From positions 21,912 to 85,911 of the forward strand of contig NZ_LHZV01000058.1 in assembly GCF_001581005.1 (NCBI RefSeq): a DNA stretch of 64,000 nt, written 5' to 3'. The translations under genes and the position numbers were made by a program. Positions 33,475 through 42,207 of the stretch are shown here, one piece after another. A model generated the notes under the pieces. That model searched no databases and was not told the DNA's origin. It was given only the letters and a program-made list of their open reading frames with translations. This DNA comes from Acetobacter orleanensis. GTDB lineage: Bacteria; Pseudomonadota; Alphaproteobacteria; Acetobacterales; Acetobacteraceae. How positions within the stretch are numbered: position 1 is the first letter of the stretch; every line of letters starts with the position of its first letter.

Positions 33475-34592
33475 GCGAGGCGGCGGCAGAAGCGGCCGCA
33501 GACGGGCAGGCTGGTCCTGAGATCAGCGTGATTGTGCCGTGTTACAATGAGGTCGGGAATGTTGGCCCGCTTGTCGCCGCACTGGAGCGCGCGCTGGCAG
33601 GGAGGCGGTGGGAAGTCATTTTTGTGGATGATAACTCACCGGATGGCACAACCGAGGCCGTGCGTGCGCTTGCCCGCGAAAATGCCCGCGTGCGTGGCCT
33701 CTGTCGTGTTGGCCGCAGGGGGCTTTCTTCCGCTGTTATTGAGGGCGCGCTTTCTTCCTCCGCTCAAATTGTTGCCGTCATGGACGGGGACATGCAGCAT
33801 GATGAAAGCCGCCTTGGCGCACTGGTTGATGCCGTGCGGAGCGGCGTGTGTGATGTTGCCGTGGGCAGCCGCCATGTGGAGGGCGGGGATAATTCCGGTC
33901 TCGCCAATGCTTGGCGGCATGCCTTGTCAGATGGCGGTATCAAACTCGCGCAGATGCTTCTGCCCGTAAAGCTGGGCGACCCGATGAGCGGTTTTTTCGC
34001 GCTAAGGCAGGAGACATTCGCCCGCATTGCGCCGCATCTGTCAGGCACGGGTTTTAAAATTCTGGTCGATCTGCTGCTGTCTTCCCCACACCCTTTGCGT
34101 GTGCAGGAAATTGCCTGCGGTTTCCGTGCGCGGCTGGCGGGTGAAAGCAAGCTTGATGCGCTGGTTATGCTGCAATTTGTCGCCCTGCTGCTGGATAAGC
34201 TCTGCCGTGGTTGGCTGCCTTTGCGGTTTGTGGCGTTTGCGCTCGTCGGTCTTGTCGGGATTGGCGTTAATCTGCTGGTCATGCAGTGTGCTCGTGCGCT
34301 GGGGTTCGATTTTCCTGTGGCGCAGGGCATTGGTACGGTTGTGGCCATGATTATCAATTTCCAACTGGATAATAACCTCACCTATCGGGATAGACGCCTG
34401 CGTGGTGTGCGCTGCGTATGGGGCCTGCTGCTGTTCATGCTGGTCTGCTCCGTCGGGGCGCTGGCCAATGTGGGTGTGGCGGATATGGTTTATCACCAGA
34501 GCCGGGAGTTTAATGAGGCCAGCGTGGCCGGAGCTGTCGTGGCGGTCGTCTGGAATTATGCCATGTCCTCCACCATTGTCTGGCGGCGGTGA
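33471..34592 (+). CDS. Polyprenyl-phosphate glycosyltransferase (GT2, DPM1-like) with GtrA-type membrane domain
   Basis: 373 residues. The GT2 domain (about 18-235) resembles dolichol-phosphate mannose synthase: 'ISVIVPCYNEVGNVGPLVAALERAL', 'VIFVDDNSPDGTTEAV', 'IVAVMDGDMQHDES' with the DxD, and 'KLGDPMSGFFALRQETFARIAPHLSGTGFKILVDLL'. The C-terminal part has four hydrophobic segments of the GtrA type ('LRFVAFALVGLVGIGVNLLVMQCARALGFDFPVAQGIGTVVAMIINFQLDNNLTYRDRRLRG'). Probably charges undecaprenyl phosphate with a sugar for the next gene product. GTG start overlaps the Lrp stop, and its stop overlaps the next start. Confidence 0.88.
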   Translation: MSEAAAEAAADGQAGPEISVIVPCYNEVGNVGPLVAALERALAGRRWEVIFVDDNSPDGTTEAVRALARENARVRGLCRVGRRGLSSAVIEGALSSSAQIVAVMDGDMQHDESRLGALVDAVRSGVCDVAVGSRHVEGGDNSGLANAWRHALSDGGIKLAQMLLPVKLGDPMSGFFALRQETFARIAPHLSGTGFKILVDLLLSSPHPLRVQEIACGFRARLAGESKLDALVMLQFVALLLDKLCRGWLPLRFVAFALVGLVGIGVNLLVMQCARALGFDFPVAQGIGTVVAMIINFQLDNNLTYRDRRLRGVRCVWGLLLFMLVCSVGALANVGVADMVYHQSREFNEASVAGAVVAVVWNYAMSSTIVWRR

Positions 34593-36073
34593 TACACCGC
34601 ATGGTGCGTGGGCGTGCTCTGTGGGCTTGGTCCGCTGCTCTGGCGGGTCTGACGCTTGTGCGCCTCTTGATGGCCGCATGGGTGCCGCTCACGCCGGATG
34701 AAGCCTATTATCGTATCTGGGCCTTAGCGCCTGCTACTGGCTATTTGGATCACCCGCCTCTGGTGGCGGTTTGGATCTATGCTGGCATGGCCGTGTTTGG
34801 TGATACGGCTCTGGGCGTGCGCGCGATGGGGCCGGTTTCCGCTCTGGCTGGCACGGTTCTGCTGGCTCTTACGGCACGGGACTGGCTACGGAGCCGCGCA
34901 CAGACTGCACAGATCAGCACGTCTCTGACGCCTGATGCGGGTATGGTTCGCACCGGGCTGCTGCTGAATGGAACCGTGGCGCTGGGTGTCGGCACGCTGA
35001 TTATGACACCCGACACGCCGCTTCTACTCTTCATGGCGTTGCTGGTCTGGAGCCTCGGGCGAGTCTGTCTGCGCGGGCAGGGAGCAGCATGGCTTCTGGT
35101 TGGAGCCGCTGTTGGGCTGGGTTTTGAAAGCAAATATACGGCTGTGCTGCCCGTTGGCGGGATGCTGGTCTGGCTTTTTCTAACGCGCGCAGGCCGGGGC
35201 TGGCTGAAAACGCCGTGGCCGTGGATGGGCGGGGGTGTCGCGTTACTCTGCGCAGGGCCTGTCATCTGGTGGAATGCCACACATGGCTGGGTGAGCTTTC
35301 TCAAGCAGGGGGGGCGCACGGGTGACTGGCATCCGGCGAAGATGGTTACCTATTTTGGTGAATTGCTCGGCGGGCAAATCGGGCTGGCCTCTCCGGGTGT
35401 CTTCGTATTTTTCGTCGGTGGCGTCTGGCTGCTGTGGCGACAGAAAGATGCGTTTTCCCGGCTTTTACTTCTGATGATTTTGCTGCCTGCGGTCGTGTTC
35501 ATCCAACATGCGTTTGGAGCCCGTGTGCAGGCCAATTGGCCGGTTGTGCTATATCCGGCTCTTGCCTTGGCGGCGGTTCTGCCTGTCTGGAGCGGTGCGC
35601 TGGCTTCCAGCCTGCTGGGTATGGCGCTGGTTGGGGTGATTGTGGTGCAGGCCGCGTTCTCACCCGTAACACTTTCCCCGCATTTTGATATGACTTTACG
35701 GCAGATGGGCGGCTGGCAGGCATTTGCACAGACCGTTGTGGCGCGCACGCCTGAATCGTCTTTGCTGATTGCGGACGAATATGGTCTGGCCGCCGAGCTT
35801 TCCTTCTATAGCCCTCGTGGCCGGAAGGTCATGGCGGTCGAGCCGCGTTGGCTGTTGTTTAATCTCCCGCACGCGCGGTGTGGTGAAGGCTACTTGATTC
35901 GTAGCCATAGGCGGCATGATCAGCCCGATACGACTCACTTTATAGTGCTGGGTGAGGAGCTACCGCTCGTGCGTGCGCGGCACGGTGCGGTAGCTGATAC
36001 ATATTCGGTTTTTCATGTGCGGATGCGGTGTGATGCCGCAGGACAGGGGCTAGATGCTGTCCTGCTGCCCTGA
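34589..36073 (+). CDS. ArnT/PMT-like glycosyltransferase (GT39/GT83 type), integral membrane
   Basis: 494 residues with about ten to eleven membrane helices. The first periplasmic loop has the GT-C acidic motif '[30 protein letters not shown]', and further typical segments are '[27 protein letters not shown]', '[18 protein letters not shown]', '[16 protein letters not shown]' and '[24 protein letters not shown]'. Family enzymes transfer a sugar from polyprenyl phosphate to lipid A or to protein in the periplasm. The coupled GT2-GtrA gene upstream would supply the donor. GTG 34589 overlaps the previous stop; ATG 34601 is an option. Confidence 0.87.
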   Translation: MIHRMVRGRALWAWSAALAGLTLVRLLMAAWVPLTPDEAYYRIWALAPATGYLDHPPLVAVWIYAGMAVFGDTALGVRAMGPVSALAGTVLLALTARDWLRSRAQTAQISTSLTPDAGMVRTGLLLNGTVALGVGTLIMTPDTPLLLFMALLVWSLGRVCLRGQGAAWLLVGAAVGLGFESKYTAVLPVGGMLVWLFLTRAGRGWLKTPWPWMGGGVALLCAGPVIWWNATHGWVSFLKQGGRTGDWHPAKMVTYFGELLGGQIGLASPGVFVFFVGGVWLLWRQKDAFSRLLLLMILLPAVVFIQHAFGARVQANWPVVLYPALALAAVLPVWSGALASSLLGMALVGVIVVQAAFSPVTLSPHFDMTLRQMGGWQAFAQTVVARTPESSLLIADEYGLAAELSFYSPRGRKVMAVEPRWLLFNLPHARCGEGYLIRSHRRHDQPDTTHFIVLGEELPLVRARHGAVADTYSVFHVRMRCDAAGQGLDAVLLP

Positions 36074-36186
36074 AACCGGGCGGAAAAGGTGTGTTCTGTG
36101 CTGATAGCGGATGTGTTCGTTTGGACAGGCGCACGGAACAGGATTACGGTGCTAAAAGAGAAATGAAATTAGGAAAGCGGGGGCGT

Positions 36187-37188
36187 ATGTCATCTCCACT
36201 GAATGTGGCCGTCCAGATGGACCCTCTGGAGCACATCAATATTGATGGTGATTCCACATTCGCCATGATGCTGGAAGCGCAGGCCCGTGGGCATGCGCTG
36301 TTTGTGTATGAAGTCGGCTCCATGGCGCTGGGTGAGGGCGTGACCGAACCCGGTGGCGTTGCCAGAGCGCAGGTGAGTGCTGCGGTACGCCCGGTGACGG
36401 TCCAGCGGGAAAAGGGGCGTCATGCCAGCTTTGGTCCTGTAACCCGGCGTTCTCTGGGCGAAATGGACGTGGTGCTGATGCGTCAGGACCCGCCATTTGA
36501 TATGGCTTATATTACGGCAACCCATCTGCTGGACCATGTGCATGGCATTGGTCCGGGCAAGGCGCTGGTGGTGAATGATCCGCGCTGGGTGCGGGATTCC
36601 CCGGAAAAACTGCTGGTGACCCATTTCCCCGGCTTGATGCCGCCGACACTGGTGACATGGGACGTCGGGGAAATTCGCGCGTTCCGTCGGAAATGGCGTG
36701 ACATTATTGTTAAGCCGCTCTTCGGCAATGGCGGCAGCGGCATCTTCCGCATTCGTGAGGATGACCAGAATCTGAACGCGCTGCTGGAGATGCATTTTGC
36801 CCGCTCCCGCGAGCCATTGATGATCCAGCGTTATGAACCCGCTGTCAAAGCCGGGGATAAACGGATTATTCTGGTGGACGGCAAGCCGGTAGGGGCCATT
36901 AACCGCGTACCATCCGGTGAAGACCATCGCTCGAATATGCATGTCGGAGGGGTTGCCCGCAAAGTCGGGCTGACAGCGCGTGATGAGGACATCTGTGCCG
37001 CTATTGGGCCGTTCCTGAAAGAGCACGGCCTGATTTTTGTCGGGATTGATGTGATCGGGGATTACCTCACGGAAATCAACGTGACATCCCCGACGGGTCT
37101 TCAAGAGTTGGAGCGCTTCGACGGCCTTAATGCGGCAGGGCTGATCTGGGACTGTATTGAAGGGAAACTGGCAGGAAAACTGTCCTGA
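36187..37188 (+). CDS. gshB: Glutathione synthetase
   Basis: 333-residue ATP-grasp ligase that adds glycine to gamma-glutamylcysteine. Signatures are '[37 protein letters not shown]', '[21 protein letters not shown]', '[29 protein letters not shown]', '[17 protein letters not shown]' and '[22 protein letters not shown]'. I use the ATG at 36187, the homologue start; an upstream open frame to 36091 is not homologous. Its end is 2 bases from the end of the convergent small gene. Confidence 0.97.
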   Translation: MSSPLNVAVQMDPLEHINIDGDSTFAMMLEAQARGHALFVYEVGSMALGEGVTEPGGVARAQVSAAVRPVTVQREKGRHASFGPVTRRSLGEMDVVLMRQDPPFDMAYITATHLLDHVHGIGPGKALVVNDPRWVRDSPEKLLVTHFPGLMPPTLVTWDVGEIRAFRRKWRDIIVKPLFGNGGSGIFRIREDDQNLNALLEMHFARSREPLMIQRYEPAVKAGDKRIILVDGKPVGAINRVPSGEDHRSNMHVGGVARKVGLTARDEDICAAIGPFLKEHGLIFVGIDVIGDYLTEINVTSPTGLQELERFDGLNAAGLIWDCIEGKLAGKLS

Positions 37189-37189
37189 C

Positions 37190-37402
37190 TTACTGAACCT
37201 TGTCAGTCGGAGGTGATGCGGGTGCAGCGGTCGGAGCGTGATCGCCCTGATGGGCTACGTCTGCGTCGTCTTCAGGGACTGGAAGAACGGTGTCTTTGCC
37301 AAAGCGGTTGTCAAACCAGTGCATCAGAGGCGTGCGGAAATAATAAACCACGATTGATGACCAGATGATGAGCGCAATGATGGCAATAACCAGATTCAGC
37401 AT
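37190..37402 (-). CDS. Small single-pass membrane protein, unknown function
   Basis: 70 residues, 'MLNLVIAIIALIIWSSIVVYYFRTPLMHWFDNRFGKDTVLPVPEDD', then a charged Pro/Ala-rich tail. One N-terminal membrane helix. The ATG at 37402 is chosen; the frame extends to 37618 but the added residues overlap the start of the next plus-strand gene and look random. No family recognised. Confidence 0.5.
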   Translation of the reverse strand: MLNLVIAIIALIIWSSIVVYYFRTPLMHWFDNRFGKDTVLPVPEDDADVAHQGDHAPTAAPASPPTDKVQ

Positions 37403-37554
37403 GACAGTTTTCTTTTCAACCCGTTCTTTCAAGGCGGAAGGTAAGGGCACAATGGGGCCGAAGACAAGGGCGCTTTTATGGCGGCCATTATTTAATACAG
37501 GGAAGATACGTTGTGGCACTTGAAGAAATGACGGCGAGCAGGCAGAGAGAGAGC

Positions 37555-38244
37555 ATGAGTGACGTTCTCCATGAATGCCCGCCCGGTCAGGGTGAGGATC
37601 CGGTGCCTCCTCCTTCACGCTCGGCGCTGGATGCAGAGGCTGTCAAACTTGCCTACCGTCGGTGGGCTGGCGTCTATGATACCGTTTTTGGCGGTATTTC
37701 TGGCGTTGGTCGCAAGCGCGCGGTGGAAGCTGTCAACGCGCTGCCCGGTACCAAAGTGCTGGAAGTCGGCGTGGGAACAGGGCTTGCTTTGCCCTGCTAC
37801 ACTCAGAGCAAGAAAATTACCGGCATTGATCTCTCGGGTGACATGCTGGCCCGTGCGCGGGAACGTGTGCAGAAAGAGAATCTGACTAACGTTGAAGCGC
37901 TTCTGGAAATGGATGCGGAAGAGACCAGCTTTGCTGATGCGTCTTTCGATATTGCCGTGGCCATGTTTGTCGCCTCTGTCGTGCCGCATCCGCGCAAGCT
38001 GCTGCGTGAGCTCAAGCGCGTGGTGCGCCCCGGTGGCCATATTCTTTTTGTAAACCATTTCCTTGCGCCCAACGGCGTGCGGGGTGTTGTGGAACGGGGT
38101 ATGGCACGGGCGTCCCGCTCTCTGGGCTGGCATCCGGACTTTGCCATGGAATCCCTTCTGCCGCCGGATGATCTTGCCCGCGCCCGTATCCAGCCGGTGC
38201 CTCCCTTGGGGCTTTTTACATTGGTGACACTCGACCGGACGTAA
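37555..38244 (+). CDS. Class I SAM methyltransferase, PmtA-like (phosphatidylethanolamine N-methylation)
   Basis: 229 residues. SAM-binding motif I is 'VLEVGVGTGLALPCY' and motif II 'KKITGIDLSGDMLARARERV', with 'NVEALLEMDAEETSFADASFDIAVAMFVASVVPHPRKLLRELKRVVRPGGHILFVNHF' following. The N-terminal 'LDAEAVKLAYRRWAGVYDTVFGGISGVGRKRAVEAVN' resembles the rhodobacterial PmtA family, which makes phosphatidylcholine. That assignment rests on by-eye similarity; another lipid or quinone methyltransferase is possible. Starts at ATG 37555, 37528 or GTG 37513 are all open; I take 37555 with a GAGAGAG ahead. The promoter lies in the gap to the minus-strand gene. Confidence 0.75.
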   Translation: MSDVLHECPPGQGEDPVPPPSRSALDAEAVKLAYRRWAGVYDTVFGGISGVGRKRAVEAVNALPGTKVLEVGVGTGLALPCYTQSKKITGIDLSGDMLARARERVQKENLTNVEALLEMDAEETSFADASFDIAVAMFVASVVPHPRKLLRELKRVVRPGGHILFVNHFLAPNGVRGVVERGMARASRSLGWHPDFAMESLLPPDDLARARIQPVPPLGLFTLVTLDRT

Positions 38245-38451
38245 AACTACGCCCTATCCGCTTCCGTCGCCCTTTCCGCACAAGGCAGGGCAGACGGCGG
38301 CGCGGGACTTAACGGGTCGTCTCTCAGTATAAAAATCGTTATTATACGCTTTTTACAGAGTCCGCAGAGCGTGAGTGCTGTGGGGCTTGTGGCGATACAG
38401 GTTACGAGCAATGGCCTTTACCGGGCAAAAAGCCGGAACGGAAAGAAAAGC

Positions 38452-39711
38452 ATGAACAAGCAGGCTGCATCGGGTACGGGTGTGGGGGCAGGGTATCTGC
38501 TCATCGCCACGATTGCGGGGCTGCTTGGTGGAGGAGCCTCTGTGCTGCGTCAGGCAGGCATTATGCCAGATGCAGGACTCTGGCCTGTTCTCGAACAGAT
38601 CCATGCTCCGCTGATGCTTCTTTTTGTTGTTATTCCGGCGTTAGTTTGCGGCTTTGGCAACCTCTGGTTGCCGAGGGCTCTTGGGCGTTCCGGGGGTGTG
38701 CTGCCAAGCCTGAACTATGCTGGTCTCGGGATGGTTGCTGTTTCTGGTGGTCTGACCGTCACGACGGGCGCGCAGGCTCCGGCTGTTCTGCTCTGGAGTG
38801 TCGGGCTACTCTGCGCCGTGATGGTCCTGCTGGCCACGATTTTTGACAGCCGCGCGGATTATGAAGAGCAAAAGCCGTTTTCTCCGTTTGTTTGGGGAGA
38901 AATGCTGGCTTCTGCCGTTCTGCTGGTGACTGTGCCTGTGCTGGCCGCCGTGATGACGCATCAACTGCTCTCCGGTGCCTCAACATCAATCCTTCCGCTT
39001 TTGGATGGGCTGACGGAGCCTGTTACCCTTGTCTCTCTGCTGGCCGGGTTTGGACTGGTGTTTGAAGTCGGTGCGCGGGGAAGTCATTTTTCTGAAAAAC
39101 CGGTTATCGCGATCATGGCGACAACGGCTGCGGCCTCTGTCATCATCTGGACCCGTGGCGTTTTCGCGCATGGACTGGTCGCCACTGTGCAGCAGCCGGG
39201 CGTTCTGACCTCTCCTGAAAACGCAGTGCTGTTCGCGTCCACGCTGGCCTCTGTTCTGCTGGCGGGTCTGTGGATGGCCGGCGCATGGCGCAGCCGCCTT
39301 TCCCTGCGTGTTCCCATGCTATGGGGCCTTGGTTTTCTGGCTGTTGTCTCCACAGGTTGGGTTGCACAACTGATGCAGGGAGAAGGTCTCCATTCCGCTC
39401 TTCAGCTTGCAGCCGTTTATGCTGCCTTCTGCGGCCTTTACCTGTGGCGCGGAGAAAATGGCGGATATTGGTATCCGCGCGCCCCGGTTATTTTGCAGTT
39501 TGTGCTGATGGCGACCGCAACTGGGCTGTCCTTCTCTCCGCTTTCCGCCACAACGCAAATCTGGAGTGGGAGCCTGCTGGGCGTGTCTCTCTTCTGCTTT
39601 CTGCTGACTATGGGACTGAGTTTCCTGCAGAACCGGAAAGAAGAAGAGGTTAGTTCTGTGACAACACAACCCGTCATGGTGTCTGTTTCTAAGGGAACGG
39701 TGCAGTCATGA
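38452..39711 (+). CDS. Degenerate heme-copper oxidase subunit I-like membrane protein
   Basis: 419 residues with about 11-12 hydrophobic segments. The early part 'QIHAPLMLLFVVIPALVCGFGNLWLPRALG' matches transmembrane helix II of cytochrome oxidase subunit I, with the low-spin heme ligand as His51. Aligning by eye, the CuB site HPEVY becomes Thr188-Glu-Pro-Val-Thr, the HH pair in WAHHM becomes Arg235-Gly236, and the heme a3 ligand in AHFHYV is Gly312, while the second low-spin ligand is His314. So the catalytic centre is lost but one heme site may survive. ATG 38452 has GGAAAG ahead. Its stop overlaps ctaB. The 207-base gap before it shows only an AT-rich promoter-like stretch near 38327-38350. 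Confidence 0.72.
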   Translation: MNKQAASGTGVGAGYLLIATIAGLLGGGASVLRQAGIMPDAGLWPVLEQIHAPLMLLFVVIPALVCGFGNLWLPRALGRSGGVLPSLNYAGLGMVAVSGGLTVTTGAQAPAVLLWSVGLLCAVMVLLATIFDSRADYEEQKPFSPFVWGEMLASAVLLVTVPVLAAVMTHQLLSGASTSILPLLDGLTEPVTLVSLLAGFGLVFEVGARGSHFSEKPVIAIMATTAAASVIIWTRGVFAHGLVATVQQPGVLTSPENAVLFASTLASVLLAGLWMAGAWRSRLSLRVPMLWGLGFLAVVSTGWVAQLMQGEGLHSALQLAAVYAAFCGLYLWRGENGGYWYPRAPVILQFVLMATATGLSFSPLSATTQIWSGSLLGVSLFCFLLTMGLSFLQNRKEEEVSSVTTQPVMVSVSKGTVQS

Positions 39712-40667
39712 GCGAGACCGTAGCCAGCGCTGCTCAGGCAGAGCGTATCCGTTTTAAGGCGGACCGGGTCGGCACGACAGCGAAAGACTGGGTTCTGCTG
39801 CTCAAACCGCGCGTGATTTCACTGGTGGTGTTCACGGGTGCTGCCGGGATGATTATGGCGCCGGGGCACCTGAACCCGTTTGTGGCAGCTGTTTCCATTC
39901 TCTGTATCTGTCTGGCGTCAGGCGCTGCCGGGGCTATCAATATGTGGTATGACCGCGATATTGACGCGGTGATGCAGCGCACCATTACCCGGCCTATTCC
40001 CGGTGGCCGTATTCCGCCACAGGAAGCGTTGGCTTATGGCGTTGGGTTGTCCTGCCTTTCGGTCTGCCTGATGTGGATGGCAACCAATGCGCTGGCCGCC
40101 GGTATTCTGGCCTTCTCGATTTTCTTCTATTCCGTCATTTATACCATGTGGCTCAAGCGCTCGACGCCGCAGAATATTGTGATTGGTGGAGCCGCCGGGG
40201 CTTTTCCACCCATGATTGGCTGGGCTGCGGCAACCGGCCATATGGCCGTGCTGCCCGTGGTGATGTTCGGGATTGTTTTCTTCTGGACCCCGCCGCACTT
40301 CTGGTCACTCTCCCTTTATGCCTGCAAGGATTATGGCCGCGCTGGAATCCCCATGCTGCCGGTTGTCAAAGGGGCGCGGCATACGCGGTGGAATATCTTT
40401 GTTTATACGCTGGTGCTGTTGGCGGTCTCGCTGATTCCGTCTTTCCTGCGTCTGAGCGGCTGGCTTTATACCGGCACGGCTTTGGTGCTGGGGCTGGGTT
40501 TTGTCGCGTGTGCCGTGCGGGTGCTGCGTGAACCGCAGGATGCAACAGGCATGAGCTTGAATGGTGACAAGGCGGCCCGTCTCTCATTCCGCTTTTCTCT
40601 GGCCTATCTGTTCCTGCTGTTCTGCGGGCTTCTGGCTGACCATATGCTGATGGGGTGGATGATCTGA
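39708..40667 (+). CDS. ctaB: Protoheme IX farnesyltransferase (heme O synthase)
   Basis: 319-residue integral membrane prenyltransferase that attaches farnesyl to heme B to form heme O. The catalytic Asp-rich motif is in 'NMWYDRDIDAVMQRT' (Asn78, Asp82, Asp86). Also seen: 'LLKPRVISLVVFTGAAG', 'TMWLKRSTPQNIVIGGAAGAFPPMIGWAAATG', 'FFWTPPHFWSLSL' and 'IPMLPVVKGARHTRW'. Heme O is the cofactor of cytochrome bo3 oxidase, the main oxidase of acetic acid bacteria. The start overlaps the stop of the subunit I-like gene in the ATGA arrangement, and its own stop overlaps the next small gene. Confidence 0.96.
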   Translation: MSETVASAAQAERIRFKADRVGTTAKDWVLLLKPRVISLVVFTGAAGMIMAPGHLNPFVAAVSILCICLASGAAGAINMWYDRDIDAVMQRTITRPIPGGRIPPQEALAYGVGLSCLSVCLMWMATNALAAGILAFSIFFYSVIYTMWLKRSTPQNIVIGGAAGAFPPMIGWAAATGHMAVLPVVMFGIVFFWTPPHFWSLSLYACKDYGRAGIPMLPVVKGARHTRWNIFVYTLVLLAVSLIPSFLRLSGWLYTGTALVLGLGFVACAVRVLREPQDATGMSLNGDKAARLSFRFSLAYLFLLFCGLLADHMLMGWMI

Positions 40668-40804
40668 TGACACATCTGAGCGCGCTCAACCCGCAGGAAG
40701 TTGCGGAGAAAAAGCGCCGCCAAAAAGACCGGCTGCGTGCCATGGTGGCCTTTATGGTGCTCATTGCCGGTGTAATGTACGGCCTGACACTGACGCATTT
40801 CTAA
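40667..40804 (+). CDS. CoxF-like small membrane protein
   Basis: 45 residues: a charged N-terminus 'LNPQEVAEKKRRQKDRLR' then one membrane helix 'MVAFMVLIAGVMYGLTLTHF'. It starts on the last base of the ctaB stop codon (TGATG), so it is coupled. This size, shape and place, directly after ctaB, match the CoxF protein of alphaproteobacterial aa3 oxidase operons. In those, ctaG and ctaE follow; here the operon stops and a convergent gene begins, so only this fragment of the operon is kept. Confidence 0.65.
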   Translation: MTHLSALNPQEVAEKKRRQKDRLRAMVAFMVLIAGVMYGLTLTHF

Positions 40805-40915
40805 TTTTATCGCGCTGGCAAGAGTAGGCGCGAGCTTCTTATAAAATACGTGAATGTAGTAGGACGTGCCTTTCCGCTGGCTCTTTTAGCGAGATGGGGG
40901 GGACGACCGTGCTAT

Positions 40916-41110
40916 TCAGGCTTCTTCCTGCCGCGTCGTGCGGGCTGAGTGCAGCAGGCTGTCCATCTGTATGGAAACGCCCTTTTCCTTAAGCTTGAGA
41001 ATATCCGCTTCCAGATCAGCCATTTTGCGCTTGCTCCAGAAATGCAGAAACAGGCCAAAGACTGAGGCAGAGACGCCAAGTGTCACAACGGCGATTTCCA
41101 GAAACAACAT
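40916..41110 (-). CDS. Small membrane protein with coiled coil, unknown function
   Basis: 64 residues. One N-terminal membrane helix 'MLFLEIAVVTLGVSASVFGLFLHFW' is followed by a cytoplasmic helical segment 'KRKMADLEADILKLKEKGVSIQMDSLLHSARTT'. AAGGA lies 8 bases before the ATG. No family recognised. It converges on the CoxF-like gene. Confidence 0.6.
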   Translation of the reverse strand: MLFLEIAVVTLGVSASVFGLFLHFWSKRKMADLEADILKLKEKGVSIQMDSLLHSARTTRQEEA

Positions 41111-41136
41111 GGCGTCTATCCTTGCGGAAAAGGCTT

Positions 41137-41173
41137 AAAAAAAGCCTGCATGCCGGTTGCAGACATGCAGGCT
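41137..41173 (-). terminator. Terminator after the Tim44-like gene context (minus strand)
   Basis: AGCCTGCATG pairs with CATGCAGGCT (10 bp) and on the minus strand is followed by a T7 run. It ends the minus-strand transcript that includes the Tim44-like gene. Confidence 0.9.
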
Positions 41174-41196
41174 GACAAAAACGAGAGCGGTTGCTG

Positions 41197-42183
41197 TTAC
41201 GCGCCGCGCCCTTGCTGAATGGCGGAGAGCAGCCAGCGCCCACCGCGGGAGGGTCGGGTAAAGGTCCAGAGTTCCGTTACCGTTATCGGAGCGGTCGAAC
41301 TGCCTTCAATCACCTGACCGGTCGCGTTGGTCGTCAGGTCAATCAGGCTGTAGCGCATGGCAACAGTTGCATAATCCATGCCCGCTTCCTGCCAAGCTTC
41401 CGCCAAATCACCCTGAATGAAGTGAACGTCAGACACCACATTGCGGGCTCCCTGACTAGCCAGAGCGGCAAGCTGCTGGTTGAAGTAGGAAACCATTTCC
41501 GGCGTCGCCATCTGCTGGAGAGCCGGAATGTTCTGCTGGTTCCATGCTGTCTGGACATCCAGCAGCGTTTGCTGGAAGGCCTGATAGTCACCACTGGTAA
41601 TGGTCAGCGCAGCACCGCTGCTTGCGGGGAAGCCAGCAGGGGGAGTTGTGGGGGCCGGGCCGGATGCACCGGGATTAAGCGCAAAGCCAGACCCACCGGA
41701 GCGGGAACTGCTATTGCCGGAAAAACGGCGGACGAGCCACATCACGACCATGACAATCAGCCCGATCTGGATCAGCAGGCCGATAAAGCTGAACAGCCCG
41801 TGTACACCGCCCATAAAGCCGTGCCCGCTCAGTAAGCCAAACAGGCCAGCGCCCAGCATCCCCCCGGCAAAGCCAGACAAGAAGGGATGGCGAGCCACTG
41901 CGCCCCCCATCATGCCCCGGTTATAGGGCGCGCCATAAGTATTCTGGCCAGTAGACCCATTATAGCCCGGCGCGGCACCGCGCGGCGTGATGGAGCGGTC
42001 CATGGGGGACGCACCATAAGGCGTGGTGCTGGTGGAGGGAGGTGCGCTCCACGTCCGGCTGCCACGGCTGCCCATGGAGCCTCCCTGACCGGGGCGGGCA
42101 TCGGCATGCTGTACCAACGGGCCACCAAGCATGCTGATGGTCAGAAAAGCGGTCAAAACGGGCGTAAGAAAACGCTTTTTCAC
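41197..42183 (-). CDS. Tim44-like domain membrane protein
   Basis: 328 residues. Signal peptide to about residue 29, then a disordered Gly/Ser/Pro/Tyr-rich stretch, a membrane region 'FLSGFAGGMLGAGLFGLLSG' and 'LFSFIGLLIQIGLIVMVVMWLVRRF', and a C-terminal Tim44-like domain with 'ITSGDYQAFQQTLLDVQTAWNQQNIPALQQMATPEMVSYFNQQLAALASQGARNVVSDVHFIQGDLAEAWQEAGMDYATVAMRYSLIDL' and 'VTELWTFTRPSRGGRWLLSAIQQ'. Such bacterial proteins are common but their role is unclear. It ends at the terminator at 41137. Confidence 0.88.
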   Translation of the reverse strand: MKKRFLTPVLTAFLTISMLGGPLVQHADARPGQGGSMGSRGSRTWSAPPSTSTTPYGASPMDRSITPRGAAPGYNGSTGQNTYGAPYNRGMMGGAVARHPFLSGFAGGMLGAGLFGLLSGHGFMGGVHGLFSFIGLLIQIGLIVMVVMWLVRRFSGNSSSRSGGSGFALNPGASGPAPTTPPAGFPASSGAALTITSGDYQAFQQTLLDVQTAWNQQNIPALQQMATPEMVSYFNQQLAALASQGARNVVSDVHFIQGDLAEAWQEAGMDYATVAMRYSLIDLTTNATGQVIEGSSTAPITVTELWTFTRPSRGGRWLLSAIQQGRGA

Positions 42184-42207
42184 GGTGTCTGGTCTCTCCG
42201 GACGATG

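Noticed and set aside
38452..39711. Calling the oxidase-like gene a functional cytochrome c oxidase subunit I
   Set aside because: The CuB and heme a3 ligands cannot be found at the expected places.
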